Shown here: in pieces, positions 28,114-36,621 of the stretch | Layout: each line of letters begins with the position of its first letter | How positions within the stretch are numbered: position 1 is the stretch's first letter | From: an uncultured Oscillibacter sp. | GTDB taxonomy: Bacteria > Bacillota > Clostridia > Oscillospirales > Oscillospiraceae | Direction of reading: 5' to 3' | DNA length: 64,000 nucleotides | Assembly (NCBI GenBank): GCA_949959305.1 | Contig: CATLJA010000001.1 | Span: 1-64,000, forward strand | Translations under genes and position numbers: made by a program | Notes under the pieces: generated by a model | What the model saw: the letters and a program-made list of their open reading frames with translations, nothing else | What the model was told of the DNA's origin: nothing | The model's database searches: none

Positions 28114-28142
28114 ATTGTACCATATCCGGCGGGATTCTCCAA
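28114..28142 (-). promoter_or_regulatory. promoter of the two-component operon
   Basis: On the minus strand TTGGAG (28137-28142) and TACAAT (28114-28119) are 17 bases apart, 30 bases before the response-regulator ATG. Confidence 0.65.
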
Positions 28143-28223
28143 ACCAAACTTGACAGCAAAACGGCCAAAGATGACATCGCAAAGCGCCCTGCCGCAAAAC
28201 TTTACATCAGACCCGCCAAAGAG

Positions 28224-28253
28224 AGCGGCCCCGTTTGCGGGGGCCGCTTTTTT
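28224..28253 (+). terminator. plus-strand terminator with no gene in front of it
   Basis: AGCGGCCCC (28224-28232) pairs with GGGGCCGCT (28240-28248), followed by six T residues. On the plus strand there is no coding sequence between the divergent two-component promoter and this hairpin, and the next gene (traX) begins only at 28340. It is either a leader attenuator for traX, the end of a small RNA starting in 28145-28220, or a relic. Confidence 0.75.
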
Positions 28254-28339
28254 GCGCTATGCTGGCAATGGAAACGGAAGTGAAGAATTTCCGGCCAGAC
28301 TTTCGTACCATCAATATCAAAACACAAGGAGCTGCTTTT

Positions 28340-29098
28340 ATGGATTGGAACACTGTCCGCACCGCCCTGACTACTCCCGCCGCCGTCCCGGAAACGGGCC
28401 CCCGGCTGAAAACCAACCTGGACACCGACCTCTTGAAGCTGGTCGCCATCGTCTCCATGCTCGTCGACCACATCGGCGGGGCCTTCTTCCCGGAAATCGG
28501 GGCCTTCCGCTGGGTGGGGCGGCTGGCGTTTCCGATTTTTTGCTACTGCATGACCGTGGGACTGCTGTACACCCGGAACGTGAGGCGATACCTGGGCCGC
28601 CTGGCGGTGTTCGCCGTGGTTTCCCAGCCCTTCTACGTGCTGGCCTTCCATCCCCATGACTGGATGGCGGACCGGAACTGGATGAACTGGAACATCTTCT
28701 TCACCCTGTTCCTGTCCCTTCTGGCCATGTACGGCTTCAAGGAGCGGAAGTGGTGGCTGTTCCTGGGGGCCTTCTTCGCGGTGACCTGGTGGAATTTCGA
28801 TTACTCCGGCAGCGGCATCCTGCTGATGCTGATTTTCTTCCTCTGCCGGAACCATCCCAAAGCCGGCGCGGCGCTCTATGTGCTCAGCTACCTCCCGGCC
28901 CTTTGGGGCGGCTATCTGGAGGACCCGCTGAGCCTGAAGCTGGGGGGCTTCGCCATCGACTGGAGTATCTTCGCGGTGTTCGCCGCCCTGCTGATTTTCC
29001 TTCCCACCCGCTCCGGGCTGAAAATCCCCAGGTGGTTCTTCTACGCGTTCTATCCCGCCCATCTGGCGGTCATCGCCGTCATCCAATTCATGCTGTAA
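28340..29098 (+). CDS. TraX-family membrane protein
   Basis: A 252-residue protein with about eight membrane helices and the TraX/acyltransferase-like N-terminus KTNLDTDLLKLVAIVSMLVDHIGG. The founding member N-acetylates F-pilin, but chromosomal copies in clostridia are not linked to conjugation and may acylate other surface molecules. AAGGAG precedes ATG 28340; the frame is open back to 28235 across the terminator stem, which is not coding. The ABC transporter gene follows after 16 bases. Confidence 0.85.
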   Translation: MDWNTVRTALTTPAAVPETGPRLKTNLDTDLLKLVAIVSMLVDHIGGAFFPEIGAFRWVGRLAFPIFCYCMTVGLLYTRNVRRYLGRLAVFAVVSQPFYVLAFHPHDWMADRNWMNWNIFFTLFLSLLAMYGFKERKWWLFLGAFFAVTWWNFDYSGSGILLMLIFFLCRNHPKAGAALYVLSYLPALWGGYLEDPLSLKLGGFAIDWSIFAVFAALLIFLPTRSGLKIPRWFFYAFYPAHLAVIAVIQFML

Positions 29099-29114
29099 GA
29101 AAGGAACGATTATT

Positions 29115-29858
29115 ATGCTGACTGTGGAAAACCTGCGCAAGTCCTATCAAGTGGGAAAGACCTCCTACGAGGTTCTCAAGGGCGTGTCCCTGAGCGTTGG
29201 AAAGGGCGAGTTTGTCGCCGTCATGGGCCCCTCGGGCTCCGGCAAGACCACGCTTTTAAACTGCATCTCCTGCTACATCCCCGCCGACTCCGGCAGCATC
29301 CGCCTGGGCAAAACCGAGCTGGCCCGGCTGGACGAGGACGCCCTGGCCGAGGTGCGGAACAAGCAGCTGGGCTTCGTCTTCCAGGACTTCCTGCTCCTGG
29401 ACGGTCTGACGGTCCGGCAGAACATCCTTCTGCCCGCCATCATCGGCGGGACCGTCTCCGACATGACGGAGCAGCGGGCGGACCAGCTCTGCGAGGTCTT
29501 CGGCATCGCCGGAATCCGGGACAAATACCCGGCGGAAATCTCCGGCGGCGAGAAACAGAGGACCGCCGTGGCCCGGGCCCTCATCAACCACCCCCTGCTG
29601 ATTCTGGCCGACGAGCCCACAGGCAACCTGGACAGCAAGTCCACCCGGGCCGTGATCCGCTCCTTTGAGCAGGCCAAAAGCGCTCTGGAGGCCACGATTT
29701 TCATGGTGACCCACGACTCCTACGCCGCCTCCTTCTGCGACCGGGTGGTGATCCTCCGGGACGGCGTGGTCTGGAAGACGCTGGAGAAGGGGGCCACGGA
29801 GCGGGAGAAGTTCCAGGACCAGCTCCTGGACGCCATTCGAGAGATGGGGAGGGAATGA
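29115..29858 (+). CDS. ABC transporter ATP-binding protein (BceA/MacB type)
   Basis: A 247-residue ATPase with Walker A GPSGSGKT, Q-loop VFQDFLLLDGLTV, signature SGGEKQRTAVARAL and Walker B LILADEPTGNLD, of the group that pairs with FtsX-like permeases for peptide-antibiotic resistance. The C-terminal part is normal. It overlaps the permease gene by 4 bases. Located beside an AgrC/AgrA-like two-component pair, recalling BceRS-BceAB, although the kinase here is not of the short BceS type. Confidence 0.93.
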   Translation: MLTVENLRKSYQVGKTSYEVLKGVSLSVGKGEFVAVMGPSGSGKTTLLNCISCYIPADSGSIRLGKTELARLDEDALAEVRNKQLGFVFQDFLLLDGLTVRQNILLPAIIGGTVSDMTEQRADQLCEVFGIAGIRDKYPAEISGGEKQRTAVARALINHPLLILADEPTGNLDSKSTRAVIRSFEQAKSALEATIFMVTHDSYAASFCDRVVILRDGVVWKTLEKGATEREKFQDQLLDAIREMGRE

Positions 29859-31990
29859 CCATGCGCCACTTTTCCGAAGTCTATGCCCTGATGCGCCGGA
29901 AGAACAGACAGCAATACGCGCTTCTCGCGGGCTGCTGCTTTTTCTCCGTGCTGCTGATTACGGCTTACGTCTGCATGATGCGGGCCCCCACCGTCCTGGC
30001 CGTCCTCCCCGAGGGGGGCGACAGCCGCAAGCAGGTCATGATGATCTTCGTCCTGGCGGTCATCGGCTGCGCCGTGTTCACCACCTACGCCGCGGGGCTC
30101 TTCTTCCGGCAGAAGTCCCGGGAGACCGGAACCTTCCTGGCCCTGGGGGCCTCCCGGGCCCAGGTCCGGGGAGAGCTGTTCCGGGAGCTGGGGGTGATTT
30201 CCCTGGGCTCCTGCGCCGCCGGGGCCATTCTGGGCGGGCCGCTGGCCTGGGTGCTGTGGCAGTTTTTCCGGCTTGCCGTGGTGGACACCGAGGAGATGCG
30301 CCTGACCTTTGACCCCAACGCCTATGTGATTTCACTGGCCTTCTCCGCCTTTGTCATCGTCATGATGTTCCTTTTGGGAGGCCGGTCCGTCAGGCGGACC
30401 AACATCATCGACATTGTGCAGGAGTCCCACAAGTCCGAGCCCATCCGGGATGTGCCCCGGTGGTATGGCCCCGTTGGCGTCGGCCTGCTGGCCCTGGGGG
30501 TGTTCCTGGGCTATATCGCCCCCAATTTTTTTGTGGGAGTCCTCCACTGGTATCCCCCCGAGGGGCTGACCGCCGTCTTTTTCCTCCCCGCCCTGATCGG
30601 CCTCTATATGATGTTGCTCCACACGGTGGTCAACGGCTGGAACGGGAAAAAGAAGCTCTACAAGGACCTGATCGCCACCAGCCAGATGCGGTTCCAGGGC
30701 CGCCAGACGGTGCGGAACATGCTGGTGATGACCCTGTTGATTGCCGGCGCCTATTTCGGCAGCTTTTACACCCCCATGCTGGGCACCGGAGCCATGATAG
30801 GCTATGACGCCCGGCCGGTGGACTATGCCTACCACTTCCGGGCGGACCAGGACATCCCTATGGAGGACGAGGTCCGGGCCCTGGCGGAGGAATACGGCGT
30901 GACCATCACGGACTTCGCCGCCGCCCCCATGCTCCGCCTGACGGTGGACGGCGACAATATGATTGAGGAGGAGGGCCCCGTGGGCGTCACCTGGCGGGAG
31001 GAATACGAGGAGGTGTTGCTGTCCCACCTGTTCCTCTCCGCCTCCGGCTATGAGGCGCTGACGGGAGAGCGTGTGGAGCTGGCTCCCGGTGAGGTCCGGG
31101 GCGTCATCGACGTGGATGGGAGCGCCCTGGGCTTCAGCCCCGACGCCACGGTCCTGACCAACTATCTCACCGGGGAGCGGCTTCCCGTAACGCCCCTGGA
31201 GCCCCTGCGCTATGACAGCCTTTTTGAACGCTACGTCATGAACGACGGGGACTTTGTGCGCTTAAGCGCGGGCCTTTCCGACGAGTGGCGGGAGACTCAG
31301 GTCTGCTTCAATGTGGAGAACTGCGAGGAAACCTATGACTTTGCCAAGGCGCTGTTCAACAAGATCGTGGACCGCTCCACCATAGACGTGGCCCAGTTCA
31401 GCCGCTGGGACCCGGTGCTCCGGGACCGGCGCATCGCGGAGGAGGGCCGCTATTTCCTGGACCGGGAGAGCTGCGCGGAGGCGGGCTTCACCCCTATTGA
31501 CTATGACCAGCGGGACAGCTCCGCCTTCCGGCTGGACTGGCAGTATATGCCCCAGTTCCGGGTGATGGATAAGGCGGACTTTGTAAAGACGGCGGCGGTG
31601 TTTATCATGCTGTTCGCTTTTGTGGCCGTGGTGTGCTTCTCCGCCGTGTTTGTGATTGCCTACACCCGGTGCATGACCATCGCCCTGACGAACCGGAAGG
31701 TTTACGACGACCTGCGGCACCTGGGGGCCTCCAACGCCTACCTCCGCCGCTCCGTCCGGGGGCAGGTGAAGCGGGTGTTCCTGGTTCCGGCGCTGGTGGG
31801 TACGGGCGTCATCTACGCCTTCTACGTCATGATTATGTACTTCAACGGCAGTCCCGCGGGCATCACGCCCAGCGAGGCGGCGGGCCTCCTGGCGGCGCTT
31901 CTGGTGGTGGCGGCGGTGAGCACCCTGATCTACGGGGTATACCGCCTGACCTTCGCCCAGGTTTGCAGGGCCCTGGAAATCCGGCGGTGA
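29855..31990 (+). CDS. ABC transporter permease, FtsX/BceB type
   Basis: A 711-residue permease with the BceB layout: one N-terminal helix, three helices in the first FtsX domain (about residues 60-190), one or two more near 210-260, a large extracellular domain (about 310-580) and three C-terminal helices (about 585-700) with LRHLGASNAYLRRSVRGQVKR. LALGASRAQVRGELFRELG marks the first FtsX core. The frame overlaps the ATPase stop (ATGA at 29855); ATG 29861 is better spaced from the GGGGAGGG site and may be the real start. Likely exports or detoxifies a cell-wall-active peptide. Confidence 0.92.
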   Translation: MTMRHFSEVYALMRRKNRQQYALLAGCCFFSVLLITAYVCMMRAPTVLAVLPEGGDSRKQVMMIFVLAVIGCAVFTTYAAGLFFRQKSRETGTFLALGASRAQVRGELFRELGVISLGSCAAGAILGGPLAWVLWQFFRLAVVDTEEMRLTFDPNAYVISLAFSAFVIVMMFLLGGRSVRRTNIIDIVQESHKSEPIRDVPRWYGPVGVGLLALGVFLGYIAPNFFVGVLHWYPPEGLTAVFFLPALIGLYMMLLHTVVNGWNGKKKLYKDLIATSQMRFQGRQTVRNMLVMTLLIAGAYFGSFYTPMLGTGAMIGYDARPVDYAYHFRADQDIPMEDEVRALAEEYGVTITDFAAAPMLRLTVDGDNMIEEEGPVGVTWREEYEEVLLSHLFLSASGYEALTGERVELAPGEVRGVIDVDGSALGFSPDATVLTNYLTGERLPVTPLEPLRYDSLFERYVMNDGDFVRLSAGLSDEWRETQVCFNVENCEETYDFAKALFNKIVDRSTIDVAQFSRWDPVLRDRRIAEEGRYFLDRESCAEAGFTPIDYDQRDSSAFRLDWQYMPQFRVMDKADFVKTAAVFIMLFAFVAVVCFSAVFVIAYTRCMTIALTNRKVYDDLRHLGASNAYLRRSVRGQVKRVFLVPALVGTGVIYAFYVMIMYFNGSPAGITPSEAAGLLAALLVVAAVSTLIYGVYRLTFAQVCRALEIRR

Positions 31991-32003
31991 CCGGAAAACG
32001 CAA

Positions 32004-32035
32004 GGGAGCGCGGGACCGTTCGGTCCCGCGCTCCC
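32004..32035. terminator. 15-bp perfect hairpin between convergent genes
   Basis: GGGAGCGCGGGACCG (32004-32018) pairs with its complement at 32021-32035 across TT, between the permease stop and the convergent SLH protein gene. No strong T run is seen. Confidence 0.65.
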
Positions 32036-32057
32036 TGGGTTCCTGTTCAAAAAGAGG

Positions 32058-33494
32058 TCAGGCGCTCTGCCTGGCGTGGACCGCCAGGGACTGCTGAGGG
32101 GTCATGGCGAAGTAGTCGTAGTTGACCGCGCCGCCGCTGTCGCCCCAGGTGGCGTCAATGTGGTACTCCGTTCCGTCCAGGACGGCGGTGGTCCAGATAT
32201 GGTCCTCCCGGATGACGGTGGAGCATTGGATGCCCTCCAGCTTTAAAAGCAGGTTGTACGCCCCGGTGTAGCCGTCGCAGACGGCGGCGCCGTTGACGAA
32301 CAGGTTGTAGGGGATATGGCTGAGGGACTCGTCCCCGGCCTGGTAGTCGTAAGCACAGTTGTCACAGACCCAGCCGTAGTAAATCCGGGCCTTCTCCAGC
32401 TCCGTCATCCCCGGGTAAAGGACCCCCTCCGCCCACAGCCGGTCGTGGACGGCGGCGGCGGCCTCCATGGCGGCGGCCCGGTACTCCTGGGTGCGGCCTC
32501 CCGCTCCGGCGGCGGAAAAGCTCAGCGTCACCAGGCCCGCTCCCCGGGTGCAGCGGACCTCGTTGTAGCCCTGCTCGCAGTGGGCCTTCATCACGGCCAG
32601 GGAGCGGTCCATGAGCCGCCTGGCCCCCGCTTCTAAGAGGCCGGGGTAGTAAAACACAATCTGGTCGCTGCCACGGGCCAGCATATAGCGCAGGGAGCTC
32701 TCCAGCTCCTCCGCCGTGGCGGGGGCCAGGCTGTAGCTTCCCGGCTCCACCAAATCCTCCAGCGCGGTCCCGGCGGCGGCGTAAAGATGGGACAAATCCC
32801 ACTGGGGCTGGACCCGCAGGGCGGGGTCCAGCATGCGGGTCAGCATGGCGGCCAGGGCCCCCCGGGTGATGGGGGCTCCGGGCAGGAAGGAGCCGTCCTC
32901 CCCGCTTCCCGCGCACACGCCCTTGCGGTAGAGGGCCAGAATGTCCTGATAGTAGGGGGTATACTCGTCCACGTCGGGGATGAAGCGGCGGGAGGAGTAG
33001 GCCACCGTGACCAGCTCGTCGTGGACGGAGGGCAGGGCCTCCTCCGGGAGGACGTTCGCCAGGAGGTGGGCCGCCTGGGCCCGGGTGGCGGGCCTGTACA
33101 GCTCCGCGCCGTCCGCGAAGTCCTCCTCCAGCACGCCCTCCGCCTGGAGGTAGCGCAGGTATGCCTGGGCCGCGGGAGCGCCCTCCGCGCGGTAGTCCCG
33201 GGCGGCCTCCGCGTCGCCGGCCTGGTAAAGCCCCCGGACGCGCCCGGCGAAAATGACGGCCTGTCCCACCGTCACGGGGTCTCCCGGGCCGAACGTCCCG
33301 TCGGCCTTCCCGCCCGTGAGGCCGTACTCATAAAGGGCGGTTACGTTGCCGTAGAAGGGAGACTCCGGCGTCAGGTCGGAAAACTCCCCGTTGTAGGTCC
33401 GGCTGCGGGCGAAGCCCGCCGCCTGGGCCGCCTGGGCGGGGAGGGCCAGCAGCAGGCAGACGGCCAGCAGCAGGGCGGGAATGTGTTTTTTCAT
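32058..33494 (-). CDS. SLH-domain protein with transglutaminase-like domain
   Basis: A secreted 478-residue protein. A signal peptide (residues 1-25, ending AQAAQA) is followed by three S-layer-homology repeats (FSDLTPESPFYGNVTALYEYGL with KADGTFGPGDPVT; a degenerate middle repeat; FIPDVDEYTPYYQDILALYRKG with GSFLPGAPITRGALAAMLTRM), which anchor it to the cell wall, and a C-terminal transglutaminase-like domain. Its triad is visible: Cys in GAAVCDGYTGAYNLLLK, His in DHIWTTAVLDG and Asp in YHIDATWGD. Such proteins are probably peptidases or cross-linkers at the surface. It lies downstream of an LCP-family gene on the same strand. Confidence 0.88.
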   Translation of the reverse strand: MKKHIPALLLAVCLLLALPAQAAQAAGFARSRTYNGEFSDLTPESPFYGNVTALYEYGLTGGKADGTFGPGDPVTVGQAVIFAGRVRGLYQAGDAEAARDYRAEGAPAAQAYLRYLQAEGVLEEDFADGAELYRPATRAQAAHLLANVLPEEALPSVHDELVTVAYSSRRFIPDVDEYTPYYQDILALYRKGVCAGSGEDGSFLPGAPITRGALAAMLTRMLDPALRVQPQWDLSHLYAAAGTALEDLVEPGSYSLAPATAEELESSLRYMLARGSDQIVFYYPGLLEAGARRLMDRSLAVMKAHCEQGYNEVRCTRGAGLVTLSFSAAGAGGRTQEYRAAAMEAAAAVHDRLWAEGVLYPGMTELEKARIYYGWVCDNCAYDYQAGDESLSHIPYNLFVNGAAVCDGYTGAYNLLLKLEGIQCSTVIREDHIWTTAVLDGTEYHIDATWGDSGGAVNYDYFAMTPQQSLAVHARQSA

Positions 33495-33522
33495 GTCGTT
33501 CCTTTCGGGCGGAAGGCGGGGA

Positions 33523-34506
33523 CTACGTCAAAAGGTTCAAATCCTCCGCCGTGCGGTCCTCGGTGTAGGGGTTCAGGTACTGGTTCACCATAGCCAGGGT
33601 CTCCTCCTGGTTGAGGTAGATATAAGGGGATTTCCAGTCTCCGGGCAGGGTGGCGAAGGAGACGTTCTCCGCCCCCATGGCGGCGACGCTGCCCCCCAGC
33701 CAGACCAGGTTGCCCACGCTCAAATCCGTCTCCACGTACTCCACGAAGATTTTGCAGTAATCGTCCAGCCTTGTGATGCTGGCGGGGGTCAGCATCTTCT
33801 TGGCCACGGCCTTCAAAAAGTCCTGCTGGGTCTGCATCCGGCCGATGTCCTGGGAGGCGTAGCCGTTCCGGCAGCGGACCACCTTCAGCGCGTCGGCCCC
33901 GTTGAGATGGCGCATGCCCTTGGAAAAGTGGATGTAGAGGTCCTGGTAGGGGTCCTCGTAGTCCATGTCGATGGGAATGTAGAAGTCCACGCCGTCAATG
34001 GCGTTCACCAAAGCCTCAAAGGCCCGGAGGTCCACCAGCACCGTATAGTCCACCGGAATGCCCAGCTGGTCCGAGACGGTCTGGGACAAAAGCTCCATGC
34101 CCCCGGCGTTGTAGGCGAAGTTGATTTTGTGGTTCTTGCCGTTGATGAACGCCTTGGTGTCCCGGGCGATGCTGGCCCCGAAGACATAGCCGTTCTCCGT
34201 GTCCACAGCCAGGAGAATGTTGGTGTCCGTGCCGCCGTTTTCGTCGTCCGCCCCGGAGACCAGGATGGTGTAAAAGCCGGGCTTGCGCTCGTAGTGGGAG
34301 CGGAGGGCCTCCGCCTCCTCGCCGGAGAGCTCCCCCGAAGCGGCGGGGCCGTTGACCCGCTGAATCATGACGGAGTCGCCGGTCTTCTGCTCCGGGGCCC
34401 GGAAGTAGACCCGGATGACGGCATAGCACAATCCGATCAGTATGAAAAGCAGCAGCAGCGTAACCGCCCAGGGGCTGCGCTTCCGGCGGCGAAGTCTGGA
34501 TGCCAT
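33523..34506 (-). CDS. LytR-CpsA-Psr (LCP) family cell-wall ligase
   Basis: A 327-residue membrane-anchored enzyme that transfers polyprenyl-linked glycopolymers to peptidoglycan. After a basic N-terminus there is one membrane helix (SPWAVTLLLLFILIGLCYAV), then the LCP domain with the catalytic arginine/aspartate context SIARDTKAFINGKNHKINFAYNAGG, DYTVLVDLRAFEALVNAIDGVDFYIP and HLNGADALKVVRCRNGYASQDIGRMQTQQ. The frame extends to 34629, but AGGAGG before ATG 34506 sets the start. The SLH-transglutaminase gene follows after 28 bases, so both may form a cell-envelope operon. Confidence 0.92.
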   Translation of the reverse strand: MASRLRRRKRSPWAVTLLLLFILIGLCYAVIRVYFRAPEQKTGDSVMIQRVNGPAASGELSGEEAEALRSHYERKPGFYTILVSGADDENGGTDTNILLAVDTENGYVFGASIARDTKAFINGKNHKINFAYNAGGMELLSQTVSDQLGIPVDYTVLVDLRAFEALVNAIDGVDFYIPIDMDYEDPYQDLYIHFSKGMRHLNGADALKVVRCRNGYASQDIGRMQTQQDFLKAVAKKMLTPASITRLDDYCKIFVEYVETDLSVGNLVWLGGSVAAMGAENVSFATLPGDWKSPYIYLNQEETLAMVNQYLNPYTEDRTAEDLNLLT

Positions 34507-34636
34507 GGGAAACCTCCTGTGCGCCGCGAAACGGCGCATATCATCAAAAGTAAGCGCGGGAAAAGGGCCCGTCCAAAGGCAGGGCGGAGCTATCTGCTTC
34601 ATTATAAGGCGGCCCCCGGAAAAAGACAAGAGAAAA

Positions 34637-34662
34637 AATAGCGGCAGCGCCGCTATTTTTTC
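34637..34662. terminator. bidirectional intrinsic terminator
   Basis: AATAGCGGC (34637-34645) pairs with GCCGCTATT (34649-34657); A residues precede and T residues follow, so it works on either strand. It would stop the minus-strand gene ending at 34723. Confidence 0.8.
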
Positions 34663-34722
34663 TGCCGGAATTCCGCCGTTTCTGTCATTTCTTACAAGGG
34701 ATTTAAAATATTTTCAGAAAAT

Positions 34723-35058
34723 TTACAACTTGGTCAAATTCTCTCCATCCTTTTCCGGCTCCGGGGACGGTTCCGCCGCCGGGGCGGAGGCCGCCGCCCG
34801 CTCCAGCAGCGCCTTGATGTCCGCCAGAAGCTGGTTCTGGTAGGACAGGGCGCAGCGGATATAGTGCATGGCGGGTTCCGGCGGGGGCGCCGGATCCTCC
34901 AGGGGGTGGGGCCAGCGGCGGACCTCCGGCTCCGTGTAGATGGGCGTGCCCGGTGGCGCGGCCTCCGCCCCCCGCCCCGCGCTCCGGGAGACAGGCACGG
35001 TCCGGGCCGCCCGCCCGCCCGCCGAGGTCCGTCCCCGGCCGTGTTGTCGATTTGCCAT
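34723..35058 (-). CDS. hypothetical low-complexity protein
   Basis: A 111-residue protein with a basic, Gly/Arg/Ala/Pro-rich first half, a short amphipathic segment AMHYIRCALSYQNQLLADIKALLERAA, and an acidic Pro/Glu tail. No domain is recognised. GGAGG precedes the ATG. The helix resembles the small conserved segment of proteins encoded beside spoIIID in related genomes, but this is a weak impression. It lies 17 bases downstream of spoIIID and is probably cotranscribed. Confidence 0.55.
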   Translation of the reverse strand: MANRQHGRGRTSAGGRAARTVPVSRSAGRGAEAAPPGTPIYTEPEVRRWPHPLEDPAPPPEPAMHYIRCALSYQNQLLADIKALLERAAASAPAAEPSPEPEKDGENLTKL

Positions 35059-35075
35059 AAATGGTCCCTCCTCCG

Positions 35076-35324
35076 TCAGCCGCCGCGGTATTTTTTCCGG
35101 GTGGCGATGCCCCCCCGGATATGCCGCTGGGCCTTGTTTACGTCCAGCACTTCCTTGACCTGCAGGTACAGCGGGCGGTTGAACAGGGGCAGCCGCTCGG
35201 AGATGTCCTTGTGTACCGTCGACTTGCTGATTCCGAACCTCTGGGCGGCGGCCCGGACTGTAGACCGGTTCTCTATGATGTAAAGAGCCAGGCGCTCCGC
35301 CCGCTCCTCCATGTTTCCCTTCAA
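35076..35324 (-). CDS. spoIIID: sporulation transcriptional regulator SpoIIID
   Basis: An 82-residue helix-turn-helix regulator that reshapes mother-cell transcription between sigma-E and sigma-K. The sequence ERAERLALYIIENRSTVRAAAQ, RFGISKSTVHKDISERLP and DVNKAQRHIRGGIATRKKY follows known SpoIIID along its whole length. It lies at the end of a much longer antisense frame and is easily missed. TTG 35324 is chosen because it gives MKGNMEER, aligning with the usual M-DY-EER start, and has GAGG upstream; ATG 35312 is the alternative and would lose four residues. A sigma-E-like promoter precedes it. Confidence 0.93.
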   Translation of the reverse strand: MKGNMEERAERLALYIIENRSTVRAAAQRFGISKSTVHKDISERLPLFNRPLYLQVKEVLDVNKAQRHIRGGIATRKKYRGG

Positions 35325-35355
35325 AACATCCTCACTCCCTGCCTCTTGTTGCTCC

Positions 35356-35384
35356 ATCCTATGCGCTGCGCCGCCGGGAAATGC
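35356..35384 (-). promoter_or_regulatory. sigma-E-like promoter of spoIIID
   Basis: On the minus strand GCATTTC (35378-35384) and CATAGGAT (35356-35363) are 14 bases apart, close to the sigma-E pattern (-35 near KMATATT, -10 near CATACANT). It lies 32 bases before the TTG start. Known spoIIID genes are sigma-E dependent, which supports the call. Confidence 0.55.
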
Positions 35385-35394
35385 GAAAAACTTC

Positions 35395-35425
35395 TTGACA
35401 TGGAGCGGGCTCCACGTGGTATGCT
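35395..35425 (+). promoter_or_regulatory. promoter with palindromic operator for the reductase operon
   Basis: TTGACA (35395-35400) is followed by TATGCT (35420-35425) after 19 bases. The spacer begins with the perfect inverted repeat TGGAGC-GG-GCTCCA (35401-35414), a good candidate repressor or MerR-like activator site given the long spacer. Confidence 0.55.
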
Positions 35426-35468
35426 GGGGAACAGACAAAGCGTCAAGGGACACAAGGAGGTATATCTT

Positions 35469-36617
35469 ATGCGATACCGTACATTGGGCCGCTCCGGCAT
35501 CCGGGCGGGCGAAATCGGCGTGGGCTGCGAGGGCTTTCTGGACAAGACCCCCGAACAGGTAAGGGAATGGCTGGACGTGTGCGAGGCGGCGGGAATCAAC
35601 TGCATCGACCTCTACGCGCCAAATCCCGGGTTCCGCACCAATCTGGGCCGCGCCCTCCGGGGGCGGCGGGAGAAGTTCGTCCTCCAGGCCCACCTCTGCG
35701 CCGTGTGGAAGGACGGGCAGTACAAGCGGACCCGGGACATCGCCGAGGTCCGGGAAGGCTTTGAGGATCAGCTCCGGCGGCTGGAGACGGACCACGCGGA
35801 GATCGGCATGATCCACTATGTGGACTCCCTGGCGGACTGGGAGGCGGTGAAAAACGGCCCCGTCATGGCCTATGTCCAAGAGCTGAAAGCGGCGGGAACC
35901 ATCGGCTGCGCCGGCCTCTCCAGCCACAACCCCCAGGCGGCCCTGGCAGCGGTGAATTCCGGCCTCATCGACGTGCTGATGTTCAGCGTCAACCCCTGCT
36001 ACGATCTCCAGCCCGCCTCCGAGGACGTGGAGGAGCTGTGGGCCCCCAAGAACTACGCCGCCCCCCTGCTGAACATGGACCCGGAGCGGCAGGAGCTGTA
36101 TGAGGCCTGCCAGCGCCTCGGCGTGGGCATTACGGTGATGAAGGCCTTCGGCGGCGGGGACCTCCTCAGCGACGCCCTCTCCCCGGCGGGAAAGGCCCTG
36201 ACGGCGTTCCAGTGCATCCAATACGCCCTGGACCGGCCCGGCGTGGCCTGCGTCATGGCCGGAGCCCGGAGCCTGGAGGATTTGAAGCGGAGCGCCGCCT
36301 TCGGGGAGGCCGGGGAGGTGGAGCGGGACTACGCCGCCGCCCTGGCGGCCCTGCCCAAGATCAGCTGGAAGGGGCACTGCATGTACTGCGGCCACTGCGC
36401 CCCCTGCCCCCAGGGCGTCTCCGTGGCGGACGTGACCAAGTTTTTGAACCTCTCCCTGGTCCAGGGGGAGATTCCCGAGACCGTCCGGGAGCATTACGCC
36501 GCTCTGCCCCACGGGGCGGGGGAGTGCGTCCGGTGCGGCGCCTGCGAGAAGCGCTGCCCCTTCGAGGTGCCCGTCATGGAGAACATGGCCCGGGCGGCGG
36601 CGCTGTTCGGGAGGTGA
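35469..36617 (+). CDS. aldo/keto reductase with C-terminal 4Fe-4S domain
   Basis: A 382-residue oxidoreductase: TIM-barrel aldo/keto reductase (residues 1-290; MRYRTLGRSGIRAGEIGVGCEGF, then INCIDLYAPN) followed by a ferredoxin-like part with cysteines CMYCGHCAPCP and CVRCGACEKRCPF. Such proteins are widespread in clostridia and are thought to link NAD(P)H chemistry to low-potential electron carriers; substrates are unknown. The Tyr of the barrel tetrad after strand 2 is probably the one in IDLYAPN. AGGAGG lies 8 bases before ATG 35469; the frame opens far upstream inside spoIIID antisense. First gene of an operon with a DUF3842 and a kinase gene. Confidence 0.9.
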   Translation: MRYRTLGRSGIRAGEIGVGCEGFLDKTPEQVREWLDVCEAAGINCIDLYAPNPGFRTNLGRALRGRREKFVLQAHLCAVWKDGQYKRTRDIAEVREGFEDQLRRLETDHAEIGMIHYVDSLADWEAVKNGPVMAYVQELKAAGTIGCAGLSSHNPQAALAAVNSGLIDVLMFSVNPCYDLQPASEDVEELWAPKNYAAPLLNMDPERQELYEACQRLGVGITVMKAFGGGDLLSDALSPAGKALTAFQCIQYALDRPGVACVMAGARSLEDLKRSAAFGEAGEVERDYAAALAALPKISWKGHCMYCGHCAPCPQGVSVADVTKFLNLSLVQGEIPETVREHYAALPHGAGECVRCGACEKRCPFEVPVMENMARAAALFGR

Positions 36618-36621
36618 GGGC

